Positions 50,431 through 59,552 of a stretch of DNA of 64,000 nt are shown one piece after another. Below the pieces are notes generated by a model, which saw only the letters and a program-made list of their open reading frames with translations, was not told where the DNA came from and did no database searches. Both the position numbers and the translations under genes were made by a program. Numbering within the stretch: position 1 is the first letter of the stretch; every line of letters begins with the position of its first letter. The DNA comes from Verrucomicrobiia bacterium (GTDB lineage: Bacteria > Verrucomicrobiota > Verrucomicrobiia > Limisphaerales > JAEYXS01), in assembly GCA_036405135.1 (NCBI GenBank), contig DASWYF010000020.1, forward strand, positions 1-64,000, given 5' to 3'.

Positions 50431-52623
50431 TCACTTCCAATCAAATATCCCCAAAATATTATAGTAATCATCCGACCACACCGGCTGCGTCGGCTCTGGC
50501 TCCAGCTTCTTCCAATACTGATTCCCGGATAACGGTTGCAGCGTTTGCGCATCCGCCGCCATCACCGCCCAATGCGAGGAGTAACGCCCAAACCGCATTG
50601 TCTCCTCTGCCGTCACCCCTTCGTTCAGGCTGTAACCATCCATGTTCAATTCTTTGGCGATATTTCCCAGCACCGGACGGAAATTCAGCAACCGGCTGGA
50701 AATGTTGAAGAGGATGATGCCACCTGGCGCGAGCTTCTGCCGTACTTCTTGCAGCGCCTCTTTCGTGATGAGATGGAGCGGCGGCACATCGGAGCTGAAC
50801 GCATCGCACACGATCAGATCAAAGTGATGATCCGGTTCATCACGCAAGAGCAGGCGTCCGTCACCGATTTTGTGCGTCAGTTTCTTCGCCCCACAGCGGT
50901 TCAAGTAAGTGAACCAATTCGTATCCGACGCGATGCGTAACACCGCGGGATCAATCTCATAGAACGTCCATTCTTCATTCTCCTTCGCGTAAGCCGCCAA
51001 TGCACCCGCACCTAACCCGATCGCCGCCACGCGGCCCACCGTCTTGCGCTTCTGGTAAAAATCCATGATCGCTCCCGCCGGACCATTCGGATGGTAATAG
51101 GAGAGCGGGATGTCTTGCCGCTTCGGGTCCACGAACTGGATGCCATGCACCGTGGTGCCGTGATAGAAACGGCGGATGTGTCCGTCCGGGTCCATCGTCA
51201 CACGTAGCGCGCCGAAGAAATTCCGTTCTGCATGCAGCGTCTGCCCATGTATTGCCGTGTAGAAAGATGCGCCCCAAATAATCGCGCCCAGCGTCAATCC
51301 AAACACCACGGGTCTGCGCGAAAGAAAGAACGCCACCACCAACGGTACGCCAAAGATCAGGAACATCGCGAGTTGATGCGATTGCCTGGACAGGCCCGGC
51401 AGAAACTTCGCCACGATAGCTGTGAGCAGACCGATGGCCACCGGCCATACATATTGCTTCGGCAATTTCTTCTCAGGCAATTTACCATCCGCTGGAGGAG
51501 CCACCAGACACGCGAGTGCGATCGCCAGCGGATACTCCACCACAGATTTGAAAACGAGTGGTGCCACCAGCGCATTCAGCAAACCGCCCAATACACCACC
51601 GATGGACATGCAGAGATAATATTCGGTAAGTTGCGATGGCTCAGGCCGCAACGACGCCAGCTTGCCATGCAGCGCCAGCGTGATGAGGAAGAACACTGCC
51701 AGATGCAAGGGCACCAGGATGCCTGCCGGATGTTTGATCTCACCCAGCAACAGAAATAGTACAATGACCGCTGCGACCGGCAAAACGCGCGCGGCCATCG
51801 GCGTGATGCGTTCGCCGACTTTCGCGAACACGATTATGAACGTGAGCAAATACAGCGCGAGCGGCAGCGTCCAGAGCAACGGCACACTGGCGATATCCGT
51901 GGTCAGATAGGTCGTAAGTCCCAGCATCAGGCTCGAAGGCAACAGCGAGAGCAGAATCCAGATACCCCGTTGTTTCCACGTAGCTTTCTTGCTTTCAGTC
52001 TTCTCGCCCACCGTTTGCGTAGTAGCCCCCGCATCACGTTTCCACATCAAAACTGTGACACCGATGAACGCCAGCAACAGCAACCCATAACCCACGCTCC
52101 ATGACCATGTTTGCTGCGAGAGCCTGAGCATCGGTTCCGCCAGCAATGGATAACCTAGCAGAGCGAGGAAGCTGCCGAAGTTGCTCGCCGCATAAAGAAA
52201 GTAAGGATCCTTCGCCGCCGGATGTCCTGAACGACTGAACCAGTTCTGCAACAGAGGTGCGGAAGCCGAGAGCACTAAGAACGGAATACCCACCAAGCCA
52301 AACAATGTTCCGAGCAACCAGAGCAACGGCTCCTTACCTGCGGGATTCGCATCCGCCGCGAGCGACATCGGCAGGCAGAACAATCCCGCGCCGAGGAATC
52401 CCAGATGCACCAATGACTGACGCCGCACTGTTCCTCTGCCGCTCAGCCAGTGCGCATAGCCATAGCCGCCGAGCAACAGTGCTTGGAAGAAAACCATGCA
52501 CGTGTTCCACACCATCGGCGCGCCACCGAGGAGAGGCAGGAGCAGCTTGGCCACCAGCGGTTGCACCGCAAAGAGCAGCAGAGCGCTCAATAGCAACGTT
52601 AGAGAAAGTGCAGGCAACAGCAT
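50431..52623 (-). CDS. Membrane-fused spermidine-synthase-like protein
   Basis: This 730-residue protein starts with about 13 hydrophobic segments arranged like an MFS-type core (PALSLTLLLSALLLFAVQPL, GGYGYAHWLSG, FGLVGIPFLVLSASAPLLQN) to about 465. The C-terminal 260 residues are a spermidine-synthase-type Rossmann domain (AIGLGAGALAAYAKENEEWT, FYEIDPAVLRIA, DAFSSDVPPLHLITKEALQE). The GxG motif GLGAG and acidic EIDP are in place, although the aminopropyl-transfer signature is not obvious. Related fused proteins are common in bacteria and most have no proven substrate. Confidence 0.82.
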   Translation of the reverse strand: MLLPALSLTLLLSALLLFAVQPLVAKLLLPLLGGAPMVWNTCMVFFQALLLGGYGYAHWLSGRGTVRRQSLVHLGFLGAGLFCLPMSLAADANPAGKEPLLWLLGTLFGLVGIPFLVLSASAPLLQNWFSRSGHPAAKDPYFLYAASNFGSFLALLGYPLLAEPMLRLSQQTWSWSVGYGLLLLAFIGVTVLMWKRDAGATTQTVGEKTESKKATWKQRGIWILLSLLPSSLMLGLTTYLTTDIASVPLLWTLPLALYLLTFIIVFAKVGERITPMAARVLPVAAVIVLFLLLGEIKHPAGILVPLHLAVFFLITLALHGKLASLRPEPSQLTEYYLCMSIGGVLGGLLNALVAPLVFKSVVEYPLAIALACLVAPPADGKLPEKKLPKQYVWPVAIGLLTAIVAKFLPGLSRQSHQLAMFLIFGVPLVVAFFLSRRPVVFGLTLGAIIWGASFYTAIHGQTLHAERNFFGALRVTMDPDGHIRRFYHGTTVHGIQFVDPKRQDIPLSYYHPNGPAGAIMDFYQKRKTVGRVAAIGLGAGALAAYAKENEEWTFYEIDPAVLRIASDTNWFTYLNRCGAKKLTHKIGDGRLLLRDEPDHHFDLIVCDAFSSDVPPLHLITKEALQEVRQKLAPGGIILFNISSRLLNFRPVLGNIAKELNMDGYSLNEGVTAEETMRFGRYSSHWAVMAADAQTLQPLSGNQYWKKLEPEPTQPVWSDDYYNILGIFDWK

Positions 52624-52769
52624 GCGTTTCCAGCATGTGCGAGCAGCAGCTTCCGTGCAAGAAATGCATCAAAATAGAGCGTATCTAAACCAATGGGAGT
52701 GTGGCCTCCCAACTCGATGAAGGGCTAGGCTGGCCGGGCAAAGTCGTAAAAAGTTTGCTATGTTATGGA

Positions 52770-53264
52770 ATGAAAACCAAACGCGCAAATATACCGGCCC
52801 TCGACCTGAGCAGTATCTTGGTTCCGGTCGATTTTTCGGACGATTCGGTCAAGGCGGTGCGCTATGCCGTCGCCATGGCTGAAAAGACCTCCGCCAAGAT
52901 CACGCTGCTGCATGTGATTTATCTGCACTATATCGCAGGTGAACTCGGTCCGGTGGACATACCGGTGCTGGAGACACAGATGAAAGAGACGACGTTAAAG
53001 AAAATGACCACATTTGCCCAAGAGCACGTTCCTGCCCGGCTCCTGCAAGGCACTGCGGTGGTCAATGGCCCGGTGGTTCCTGAGATCACCGCGTTCGCTC
53101 AAACACAAAAGACAGGTCTCATCGTCGTATCCACCCACGGCAACACCGGCTTGAAGCGGTTCGTATTGGGCAGTGTCGCCGAAAATGTCGTGCGCCATGC
53201 TCCGTGTCCGGTGCTCGTGGTTCGCGAGCAGGAACAGGAATTCATCCATGAACAGCGTGCTTGA
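52770..53264 (+). CDS. Universal stress protein (UspA family)
   Basis: From ATG 52770 the product is 164 residues. It has one Usp domain with ILVPVDFSDDSVKAVRYAVA near the start, and the nucleotide-binding G-2x-G-9x-G(S/T) motif in STHGNTGLKRFVLGSVAENV followed by RHAPCPVLVVRE. Such proteins bind ATP and help in stress survival. Its end overlaps the next radical SAM gene start by 17 bases. Confidence 0.92.
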   Translation: MKTKRANIPALDLSSILVPVDFSDDSVKAVRYAVAMAEKTSAKITLLHVIYLHYIAGELGPVDIPVLETQMKETTLKKMTTFAQEHVPARLLQGTAVVNGPVVPEITAFAQTQKTGLIVVSTHGNTGLKRFVLGSVAENVVRHAPCPVLVVREQEQEFIHEQRA

Positions 53265-54141
53265 AGCACCCAATGATGTGTCAACTAATCCCGCAACCAA
53301 ACACCACGCAGCCTTCGGTTATCCCCGGGATTTTTTGAACAACCGTTTTGTTTATCTCGTGGTCTCTCCACGGGCCAGGGGGCTATCTATCGGCATCAAT
53401 CTGAACCCTGACAAACGGTGTGATTTCGATTGCATCTATTGCGAGGTGGATCGCCGGACCGTCGAACCGGGTTTGCATCTTGATGTCAGCCAGTTGGCGG
53501 AAGAGTTCCGTTCGACGCTTGCCTTCGTGATGGCAGGCAAGGTCGCAGAACGTCCTTATTTCCAAAGAATGCCCCGCGAGCTTCTCACGCTAAGACATGT
53601 CACTCTCAGTGGGGATGGCGAGCCGACATTGTGCCCGCAGTTCTGCGAAGTCGTCGAGACAGCGATACACTTCCGGGCGATGGATCGCAGGTCCGCTTTC
53701 AAGTTGGTGCTGTTGACCAATGGGTCGGGACTGGACCGTGATCCAGTCACAGCCGGTCTTAGATACTTCACCATGCATGATGAGATCTGGTGCAAGCTCG
53801 ATGGCGGATCTACTGCTTATCTTACAAAAGTAAACCAGCCTTTGATTCCCTTGCAGCAATCATTTGAGAATATCCTCAACGTGGCTAAACGGCGTCCCGT
53901 GACCATTCAAAGTCTGTTTCCTTCCATCGATGGTGCCGGACCTGGCCAAGAAGAGATTGAAGCCTACGTTCAACGCCTGGTAGAGCTTCAGGCCGGGGGG
54001 GCGAAGATATCTTCCGTACAGATCTATTCTGCCACCCGGCCGATGCACAACGAAGATTGCGGACATCTGCCGTTGCGCACACTCTCCAAGATCGCCCAGC
54101 TTGTAAGGCAGCGGACCGGCATGCCTTGCGAAGTCTTCTAG
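53248..54141 (+). CDS. Radical SAM protein, unknown
   Basis: From ATG 53248 the product is 297 residues. The CxxxCxxC cluster is CDFDCIYCEVDRR (about 57), followed by VTLSGDGEPTL (about 121). It opens with YPRDFLNNRFVYLVVSPRAR. This resembles uncharacterised radical SAM proteins of a GDP-like or wybutosine-type branch but not a named enzyme. Overlap with the usp stop suggests coupling. A terminator follows. Confidence 0.78.
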   Translation: MNSVLEAPNDVSTNPATKHHAAFGYPRDFLNNRFVYLVVSPRARGLSIGINLNPDKRCDFDCIYCEVDRRTVEPGLHLDVSQLAEEFRSTLAFVMAGKVAERPYFQRMPRELLTLRHVTLSGDGEPTLCPQFCEVVETAIHFRAMDRRSAFKLVLLTNGSGLDRDPVTAGLRYFTMHDEIWCKLDGGSTAYLTKVNQPLIPLQQSFENILNVAKRRPVTIQSLFPSIDGAGPGQEEIEAYVQRLVELQAGGAKISSVQIYSATRPMHNEDCGHLPLRTLSKIAQLVRQRTGMPCEVF

Positions 54142-54167
54142 GCACCGGGGTTAAATTCAATGGAGGC

Positions 54168-54194
54168 GCCCAGTCAAAGACTGGGCTCTTTTTT
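54168..54194 (+). terminator. Rho-independent terminator after the radical SAM gene
   Basis: GCCCAGTC, loop AAA, GACTGGGC and then TCTTTTTT. It lies 27 bases after the stop. The rest of the 178-base gap before the next gene holds no gene that I can support. Confidence 0.9.
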
Positions 54195-54319
54195 CCCGGA
54201 TCCACGGTCAAGAGGAGGTCCATTTCCGCCAAAAAATGGAAGGAAGGTTTGTGTGTGCAATGGGAGATTGAACCAGAAACGAAACAGCAGGTCGATAAAT
54301 CAAACAGGGGAGAAATCAT

Positions 54320-54604
54320 ATGATTGCAAAATATCACATCGAGTATCTGGTGGAATTCGGCAGACATCAGCAACCGCATCATTATCAGACCGACGATCCG
54401 GTCGCAGCCGAGGAATTTCTGTCCGAGCTGCTGCAACGCGGTCTGGTGATCCAGCACATTCGCCATGAAGGAGTAGATCTTCCCCGCAACGAGTTTGACC
54501 GCATGATCAAGACTGCTGGCGGTTTGCTGGCTGCCCGGCAGATCCAAAAATCCCTCAAGCTGAGTGCGGAAGAGGAACACTTCCGGTTCGGTTTTGCAGC
54601 TTGA
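54320..54604 (+). CDS. Small conserved-looking protein, unknown
   Basis: This 94-residue protein has a good ribosome-binding site (GGGGAG, 7 bases before ATG). It begins IAKYHIEYLVEFGRHQQPHH and has acidic and basic helices (AAEEFLSELLQRGLVIQHIR, AARQIQKSLKLSAEEEHFRF). No signal peptide. I do not recognise the family. It is on the same strand as the cytochrome gene, 45 bases ahead. Confidence 0.65.
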   Translation: MIAKYHIEYLVEFGRHQQPHHYQTDDPVAAEEFLSELLQRGLVIQHIRHEGVDLPRNEFDRMIKTAGGLLAARQIQKSLKLSAEEEHFRFGFAA

Positions 54605-54649
54605 AGTGAACGCCTGACCCCGGAAAACGCCGGGCGGCAGATAAATGTC

Positions 54650-55060
54650 ATGAAACATTCATTTACCATATTGATCGCAGGAATTCTTACGGCGGCAGGG
54701 TTGATCACCGGCCTGCGTGTGGCTGAGGCCGCTGATCAACCCACCCGCACGGTCATGCAGGTCAAGCTGGTGCATGCGCAAGGCATCATGGAGGGCATTG
54801 CCAAAGAAGATTTCCAGAAGATCGGAGGCAATGCCCAGAAGCTGGTGCAATTGAGCCAGGGCACTGGATGGTATGCCCGCCAGACGCCCGAATACGAACT
54901 GTTCACCATGGAGTTCCGCCGGCATGCAGAAACACTGGTAAAGGCGGCGAAAGATCAGAACATTGATGCGGCCACTGGAGCCTATATGCAAATGACCGTG
55001 AGCTGCGTCAGCTGTCATAAGTATATGCGCGGTGCGAAACCGGTCGTGTTCAGCAAATAG
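54650..55060 (+). CDS. Periplasmic c556-type monoheme cytochrome
   Basis: This 136-residue protein has a signal peptide (SFTILIAGILTAAGLITGLR, cleavage near AEAAD). The rest is a four-helix bundle-like segment, and the heme motif CVSCHK sits near the C-terminus (about residues 121-126) as in cytochrome c'/c556. It is 16 residues from the end, typical of this family. Electron partner is unknown. Confidence 0.85.
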   Translation: MKHSFTILIAGILTAAGLITGLRVAEAADQPTRTVMQVKLVHAQGIMEGIAKEDFQKIGGNAQKLVQLSQGTGWYARQTPEYELFTMEFRRHAETLVKAAKDQNIDAATGAYMQMTVSCVSCHKYMRGAKPVVFSK

Positions 55061-55131
55061 GTTTCGAGTATCAAATGTGGCATCATGAATTCGAGATGGT
55101 TGAAATCAACTTTCTGCATTAGATTGCGCCC

Positions 55132-56823
55132 ATGCTGTTTCGGAGATTGGAAAGCATAGGGCGTACATTTCACCACTTGCAACGGGCGCGAGAGATCGCC
55201 GGGGTGTTCCTCAAGTATGGTTACGAGGATCTTCTCCGCCGGCTCCACCTCCCCGCTCTGCTCGACATCCCGCTCAAACACCTCCACCGGCACGATCCGG
55301 CGGTCGCCCAGCTCTCCCAACCGCAGCGGCTGCGCCGTGCGCTTGAGGAACTCGGTCCTACCTTTATCAAGCTGGGCCAAGTACTCGCCTCACGTTCAGA
55401 CGTATTGCCTGACGAATTCGTGAAGGAATTGACCAAGCTGCAGGATCAGGTGCCCGCCATTCCTTTTCTGGAGATCCGCCGCATCATGCAGGCAGAGCTG
55501 CGCGAACCGTTGGAGAAATGGTATAGCAGTATCGATGAGGTTCCGTTGGGCTCTGCCTCCATCGCCCAAGTTCACAAAGCTGTTTTCCATGACGGTTCTG
55601 CCGTCGTCATAAAAGTTCAGCGCCCGGAAGTGCGGGAGACGGTAAAAGTTGATTTGGAGATCCTCGAACAGCTCGCCGGACTCGCGGAGAAGCATCTGGA
55701 TGGCTGGCGTGTGCACCGCCCCGTTTTGCTCGTGCAGGAGATGGCCAAGACTTTGCAACGCGAGACGGATTTCAATTGCGAAGCCGCCCACGTGGAGCGC
55801 TTCGCGCGTCAGTTCGACAAAGACCCGACGATTCATGTCCCCAAGGTCTACCACGAGGCGACCACGCAGCGCGTCCTCACCATGGAATACATCGATGGTG
55901 CCAAGGCGGCCTCGCTGGTTCCCGAGGCGATCGCCCCCTCCGAACGCAAAATCATCGCGGAACGCATCGGCGATCTGCTCCTGAAGCAGATCTTCGTGCA
56001 CGGCTTCTTCCATGCCGACCCACATCCGGCGAATGTCCACGTGCTCAAAGGCAACGTCATCTGCTTTTTGGACTATGGCATGATGGGATTCATGGATGTG
56101 CGCACGCGAGAGAACCTCGCGGACCTGGTGTGGGGCATCTCCCGGCAGGATGAAGCCAGCGTGGCGAACGCTCTGGTTCGTCTCTCCTCCGCCGATGCCG
56201 ATCCTTCGCGGCCTGAATTGGAAACGGACGTCGCCGAGTTCATGCACCGGCATTTCTATCGTCCCGTGAAAGAGCTGGAGTTTGGTCGTCTCATCATGCA
56301 GTTGTTCCAGCTCACGGGCCGTCATGGGCTCAACATCCCTGCGGATGTGTTCGTGATGCTGAAAGCGCTGGGACTGATGGAAACGATGGTGCGTCGCTTG
56401 AATCCCGAGCACGACATAATCGCCCAAGCGACACCTTATCTGCGCAAAGCTCGCTTGAGCCGTTTGCAACCGAATCGCCTCGTGGGTGCGATCACGAACT
56501 TCGGCCTCGATATGGCGGACATGGTGCGCGAACTGCCCGCGGAAGTCCGTCGTATTGTGGCTCAAGTGAAGAGAGGGGAGGCACGAATGGTCTTCCGTCA
56601 TGAAGGACTCGATCCCGTGATGGAATCAGCCGAGCGCATCAGCAACCGCCTTTCTTTTTCCGTGGTGTTGGCTGCCATGCTTATCAGCTCATCACTCATC
56701 ATTCATGCGGATATTCCCCCAAAATGGCATGATGTCCCCATCATCGGTCTGATCGGTTATCTGATTGCCGCGCTTATGGGTTTCGGGCTGCTCATCTCCA
56801 TTATCAGGCACGGTAAGATGTGA
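55132..56823 (+). CDS. UbiB/AarF-family atypical kinase
   Basis: This 563-residue protein has the ABC1/ADCK motifs: EELGPTFIKLGQVLASRSDV (about 62), VPLGSASIAQVHKAVFHDGS (Ala-rich loop) and VVIKVQRPEVRETVKVDLEI. The HGFFHADPHPANV catalytic-loop segment and DYGMMGF (DFG-like) follow. Two membrane segments close it (LSFSVVLAAMLISSSLIIH and VPIIGLIGYLIAALMGFGLL). UbiB proteins are needed for ubiquinone or lipid handling. A relation to the chorismate-lyase-like gene is possible but distant (7 kb). Confidence 0.93.
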   Translation: MLFRRLESIGRTFHHLQRAREIAGVFLKYGYEDLLRRLHLPALLDIPLKHLHRHDPAVAQLSQPQRLRRALEELGPTFIKLGQVLASRSDVLPDEFVKELTKLQDQVPAIPFLEIRRIMQAELREPLEKWYSSIDEVPLGSASIAQVHKAVFHDGSAVVIKVQRPEVRETVKVDLEILEQLAGLAEKHLDGWRVHRPVLLVQEMAKTLQRETDFNCEAAHVERFARQFDKDPTIHVPKVYHEATTQRVLTMEYIDGAKAASLVPEAIAPSERKIIAERIGDLLLKQIFVHGFFHADPHPANVHVLKGNVICFLDYGMMGFMDVRTRENLADLVWGISRQDEASVANALVRLSSADADPSRPELETDVAEFMHRHFYRPVKELEFGRLIMQLFQLTGRHGLNIPADVFVMLKALGLMETMVRRLNPEHDIIAQATPYLRKARLSRLQPNRLVGAITNFGLDMADMVRELPAEVRRIVAQVKRGEARMVFRHEGLDPVMESAERISNRLSFSVVLAAMLISSSLIIHADIPPKWHDVPIIGLIGYLIAALMGFGLLISIIRHGKM

Positions 56824-56828
56824 GGCGT

Positions 56829-57494
56829 TTATTTTCGGCTGTTGTCCTTTGCTCGCTGGTCTTTCCGATAGCGCCGCACGTCCAATGCCGTTTTTAAAGC
56901 AACCAACAGGAGCAGCACGATGGATGGCGCGTTGAATATCGCCAGCAAAATGCCGCCCAGCAAGATGGCTACATGCAATACGATGACGCGCCCATAAGGC
57001 TCCATCGCGATCTGAGGCAGTGTGGCTTTCCTGTAATCCCCGGTGCGTAGATAATCCCAAAAGAAATAGACGGCATAGCTCGCCACTATGCCCGCTATGG
57101 CCCAACCTAGCTTGGCTTCTTGAACAGCAGGAATCAAATCTCCCGGCCCGGAGTGCATCGGCATAAATCCGTCGCTCCGGCCAAAGAAACTGATCACGAA
57201 CATTCCATGCACGAAGGTAAAGATACCGTAGTGGACACAGAAGAAAGGGAGGAGAAACGCTTTCGCCGCCCATGCCTTCGTCTCCCGCGGACGCGCCAGC
57301 AGCATCCGTAACGCGGTGAATACACCCACGATCACGTTCTCACACCAAAAGAGCAGCATGAGGGTGAACGCCTCCCAGCCAAAGAACATCACACCCACCA
57401 ATGGAACCAGATTGCCAGCGATGATGATCCATAAACCCGGTTCCGCCCAACGCGGCTCCGTTCCTGTCTCAACGATATGCCGCTTTTCCATCAC
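56829..57494 (-). CDS. DUF6498-like integral membrane protein
   Basis: This 221-residue protein has five to six hydrophobic segments, beginning with GLWIIIAGNLVPLVGVMFFG and including FTLMLLFWCENVIVGVFTAL. The family (I take it for DUF6498) has no known function. Its start overlaps the stop of the methyltransferase gene by 4 bases, so they are coupled. Confidence 0.75.
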   Translation of the reverse strand: MMEKRHIVETGTEPRWAEPGLWIIIAGNLVPLVGVMFFGWEAFTLMLLFWCENVIVGVFTALRMLLARPRETKAWAAKAFLLPFFCVHYGIFTFVHGMFVISFFGRSDGFMPMHSGPGDLIPAVQEAKLGWAIAGIVASYAVYFFWDYLRTGDYRKATLPQIAMEPYGRVIVLHVAILLGGILLAIFNAPSIVLLLLVALKTALDVRRYRKDQRAKDNSRK

Positions 57495-58504
57495 GACGGG
57501 TCAGTTCCCTCGCCGTTAGTATCTCCCTCTTCTTCCGTTTCCGCAGCGATACCCACGATGCGATCATCCTGCGTCTCCCATTGCTGCAGCGCCGGGCAGT
57601 TCCCTTTTTTCCACTGTTTGAAAGCCGTTGGAAAATCGCGTTTATGCAGCTCGTAATTCTTCACTCCGCAGGCATTGCACCCTTGGACAGAAGCGTAAGG
57701 CTTGTATATGCGTGGCCGACCGATGACTCGATAGGTATCTGCGGGAAAAGCAGTCTGCGGCCGCTTATCTAAAACCAAATAGCTCACCGGCAGCGAACGC
57801 AGGTCAACCCCCATGAGATGCGCGAACTTGCCCCACTCCGGATCCGTGAAGATATCTGATGGCGGCTCCGCGAAATGATGGCACCAATCGCGCTCATTCC
57901 CCGGCGCCAAGATGCCGCATTGCTCAGTGTGAGGGCAGGGGGCCACGATACTGAATTGGGAACGCAAGCGTTCACGCACGGCGATCAATGTGAGACTGGC
58001 CTCATACATGCCCGGCTCCACCCAGATCACGACTTCTGCCTTGGCGACGTAGTTTGCCAGTTCATCGATCTGCTCCGGTGTCAGTTCCGTAAGCACATGG
58101 CTGAGCAGTAGAATGCCCGGTGTCTCCGGCAGGCCAGATTGCACATTCAGTTTTGAGAACTTTTTGCGCGCTGTCTTTACTGCAAAGTCCATTGCCAGAG
58201 GCGATCGATCCCATACACGCAAACCCGTTACCGCTTCCGCGCCGAAATGATGAAGGAAAGCACGTCCTGCCACGCCGCTGCCACAACCCCAGTCCAGCAC
58301 TTCGCTGTTTGGTGGTGTCCAGCCGAGCGCCTTCAGATCATCCAGCACATAATCCCATTTCCAGCCGATGCGTTGCGCGAACGTCTGGTTGTAGGAATCC
58401 AGATCACTGAAACTCTGCCAGTAATCAGCATTGCCAGCCGATCCGGCGAGGTAACCTTTTCGGAGCCGGTCCAGTGCGTGCCAGTCTATCGTTTCCCAAT
58501 TCAT
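57491..58504 (-). CDS. Rsm22-like small-subunit rRNA methyltransferase
   Basis: This 337-residue protein has a SAM motif LDWGCGSGVAGRAFL (about 72), then VWVEPGMYEASLTLIAVR-like WVEPG (about 168), with Cys clusters in APCPHTEQCGIL and ERDWCHHF, the metal-site pattern of Rsm22 proteins of the mitochondrial/bacterial small subunit. A later CXXC (QGCNACGVKNYELH) is also present. An Fe-S cluster is likely. Substrate has not been established for bacterial members. Confidence 0.8.
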   Translation of the reverse strand: MNWETIDWHALDRLRKGYLAGSAGNADYWQSFSDLDSYNQTFAQRIGWKWDYVLDDLKALGWTPPNSEVLDWGCGSGVAGRAFLHHFGAEAVTGLRVWDRSPLAMDFAVKTARKKFSKLNVQSGLPETPGILLLSHVLTELTPEQIDELANYVAKAEVVIWVEPGMYEASLTLIAVRERLRSQFSIVAPCPHTEQCGILAPGNERDWCHHFAEPPSDIFTDPEWGKFAHLMGVDLRSLPVSYLVLDKRPQTAFPADTYRVIGRPRIYKPYASVQGCNACGVKNYELHKRDFPTAFKQWKKGNCPALQQWETQDDRIVGIAAETEEEGDTNGEGTDPS

Positions 58505-58588
58505 TCAGATGAGCCGTGGAAACATACCACAGCGTTTGAAACGCTGTTTAACAGAAGCACGGCCAAAACCAAGCGGGAAGGAAGACTC

Positions 58589-59374
58589 CTACCTGGATAC
58601 ATTTGTGACTTTCACGCCAGTTTTTCTCAACTGCTTGAGCAACTTGTCATTCGCAGTCGAGGCATCCGTGAAAAGATGATCGACCTCGCTTATGGGACAT
58701 AGCGTACACATGGCTTGCTTGCCGAACTTGGTGTGGTCAGCGAGCAGGGCAACCTGCGAAGCCTGCTCGATCATCACCTTTTCACTGCCCAGCACCGTCT
58801 CTTCGTAATTCGTCGCCGCTTCTGCATCGATGCCCGCAGCGGAGAGGAAGGCCCACTTCGCCCGATACTGGCGCAAGAACGCTTCAGCTTGCGGACCAAC
58901 GACTAAACCCGCTTCAGGCTGAAGTAACCCACCGCATAGATAAACTTCCGCACCACGCTGCGAACCTTTCAAGCGATCGATGGCCTGGGCGATGACAAGG
59001 GAATTCGTGAGGACGCGGATGCGTTTGAGGGCGATGAACTCAGCGAGTTGAAACGTCGTCGTGCCACCATCGATCATCACGACGTCACCGTCTTGCAGGA
59101 GGGCGGAGGCAGCGCGGGCAATGGCGCGTTTGGCTTCGGTATTGTCACCAAGGCGTTTCGCGAAGGCGGGCGGGCCCATCTGCAAGGTACCGCCACCAGC
59201 GAGACGGATGCCGCCCCAAGTGCGCTCTACCTGACCGGTCTGCTCCAATTCCACAAACGCCCGCCGGATGGTGGCGGAGGACGCGCCCAAACGCTCGCAC
59301 GCATCCGTGAGCGAGAGCTCCGGATCGCTCTGCAACAGCGCGAGGATCTGTTTGAGGCGTTGTTTGCGTTTCAT
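58589..59374 (-). CDS. DeoR-family transcriptional regulator
   Basis: This 261-residue protein has an N-terminal winged HTH (LSLTDACERLGASSATIRRA, about 18-37) with the family's VERTWGGIRLAGG wing, and a C-terminal sugar-phosphate-sensing domain (DVVMIDGGTTTFQLAEFIAL about 96). It is divergent from the rhamnulose aldolase gene across a 178-base gap that contains 11-bp direct repeats, so it probably controls that gene in response to a sugar phosphate. Confidence 0.92.
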   Translation of the reverse strand: MKRKQRLKQILALLQSDPELSLTDACERLGASSATIRRAFVELEQTGQVERTWGGIRLAGGGTLQMGPPAFAKRLGDNTEAKRAIARAASALLQDGDVVMIDGGTTTFQLAEFIALKRIRVLTNSLVIAQAIDRLKGSQRGAEVYLCGGLLQPEAGLVVGPQAEAFLRQYRAKWAFLSAAGIDAEAATNYEETVLGSEKVMIEQASQVALLADHTKFGKQAMCTLCPISEVDHLFTDASTANDKLLKQLRKTGVKVTNVSR

Positions 59375-59493
59375 CTTTTAACCTGTAGCAGCCGAGGTAA
59401 CGAGGCTCATGCCGATTCCTAAACCCTGAATCTCGGTCAGAGCCTCCTCGCGTCGGCTTCCACTTTTCAGTATTGACTACGTGACAGAGTTAG

Positions 59494-59526
59494 TCATAAA
59501 TCAATCATAATTCAATCACTTTTTGA
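59494..59526. promoter_or_regulatory. Candidate DeoR operator: three 11-bp direct repeats
   Basis: TCATAAATCAA, TCATAATTCAA and a degenerate TCACTTTTTGA follow each other without gaps. An 11-base period would put each on the same DNA face. TTGATT (59523) and AATCAA (59547) also form an inverted pair next to the aldolase start at 59553. Binding is inferred from position between divergent genes. Confidence 0.6.
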
Positions 59527-59552
59527 TTGGGCAGTTATTTTATTCGAATCAA

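Noticed and set aside
54057-54323. Open frames at 54057-54323 and 54160-54468 on the + strand
   Set aside because: They run through a strong terminator and overlap the radical SAM gene or the 94-residue gene without a credible ribosome-binding site or domain.
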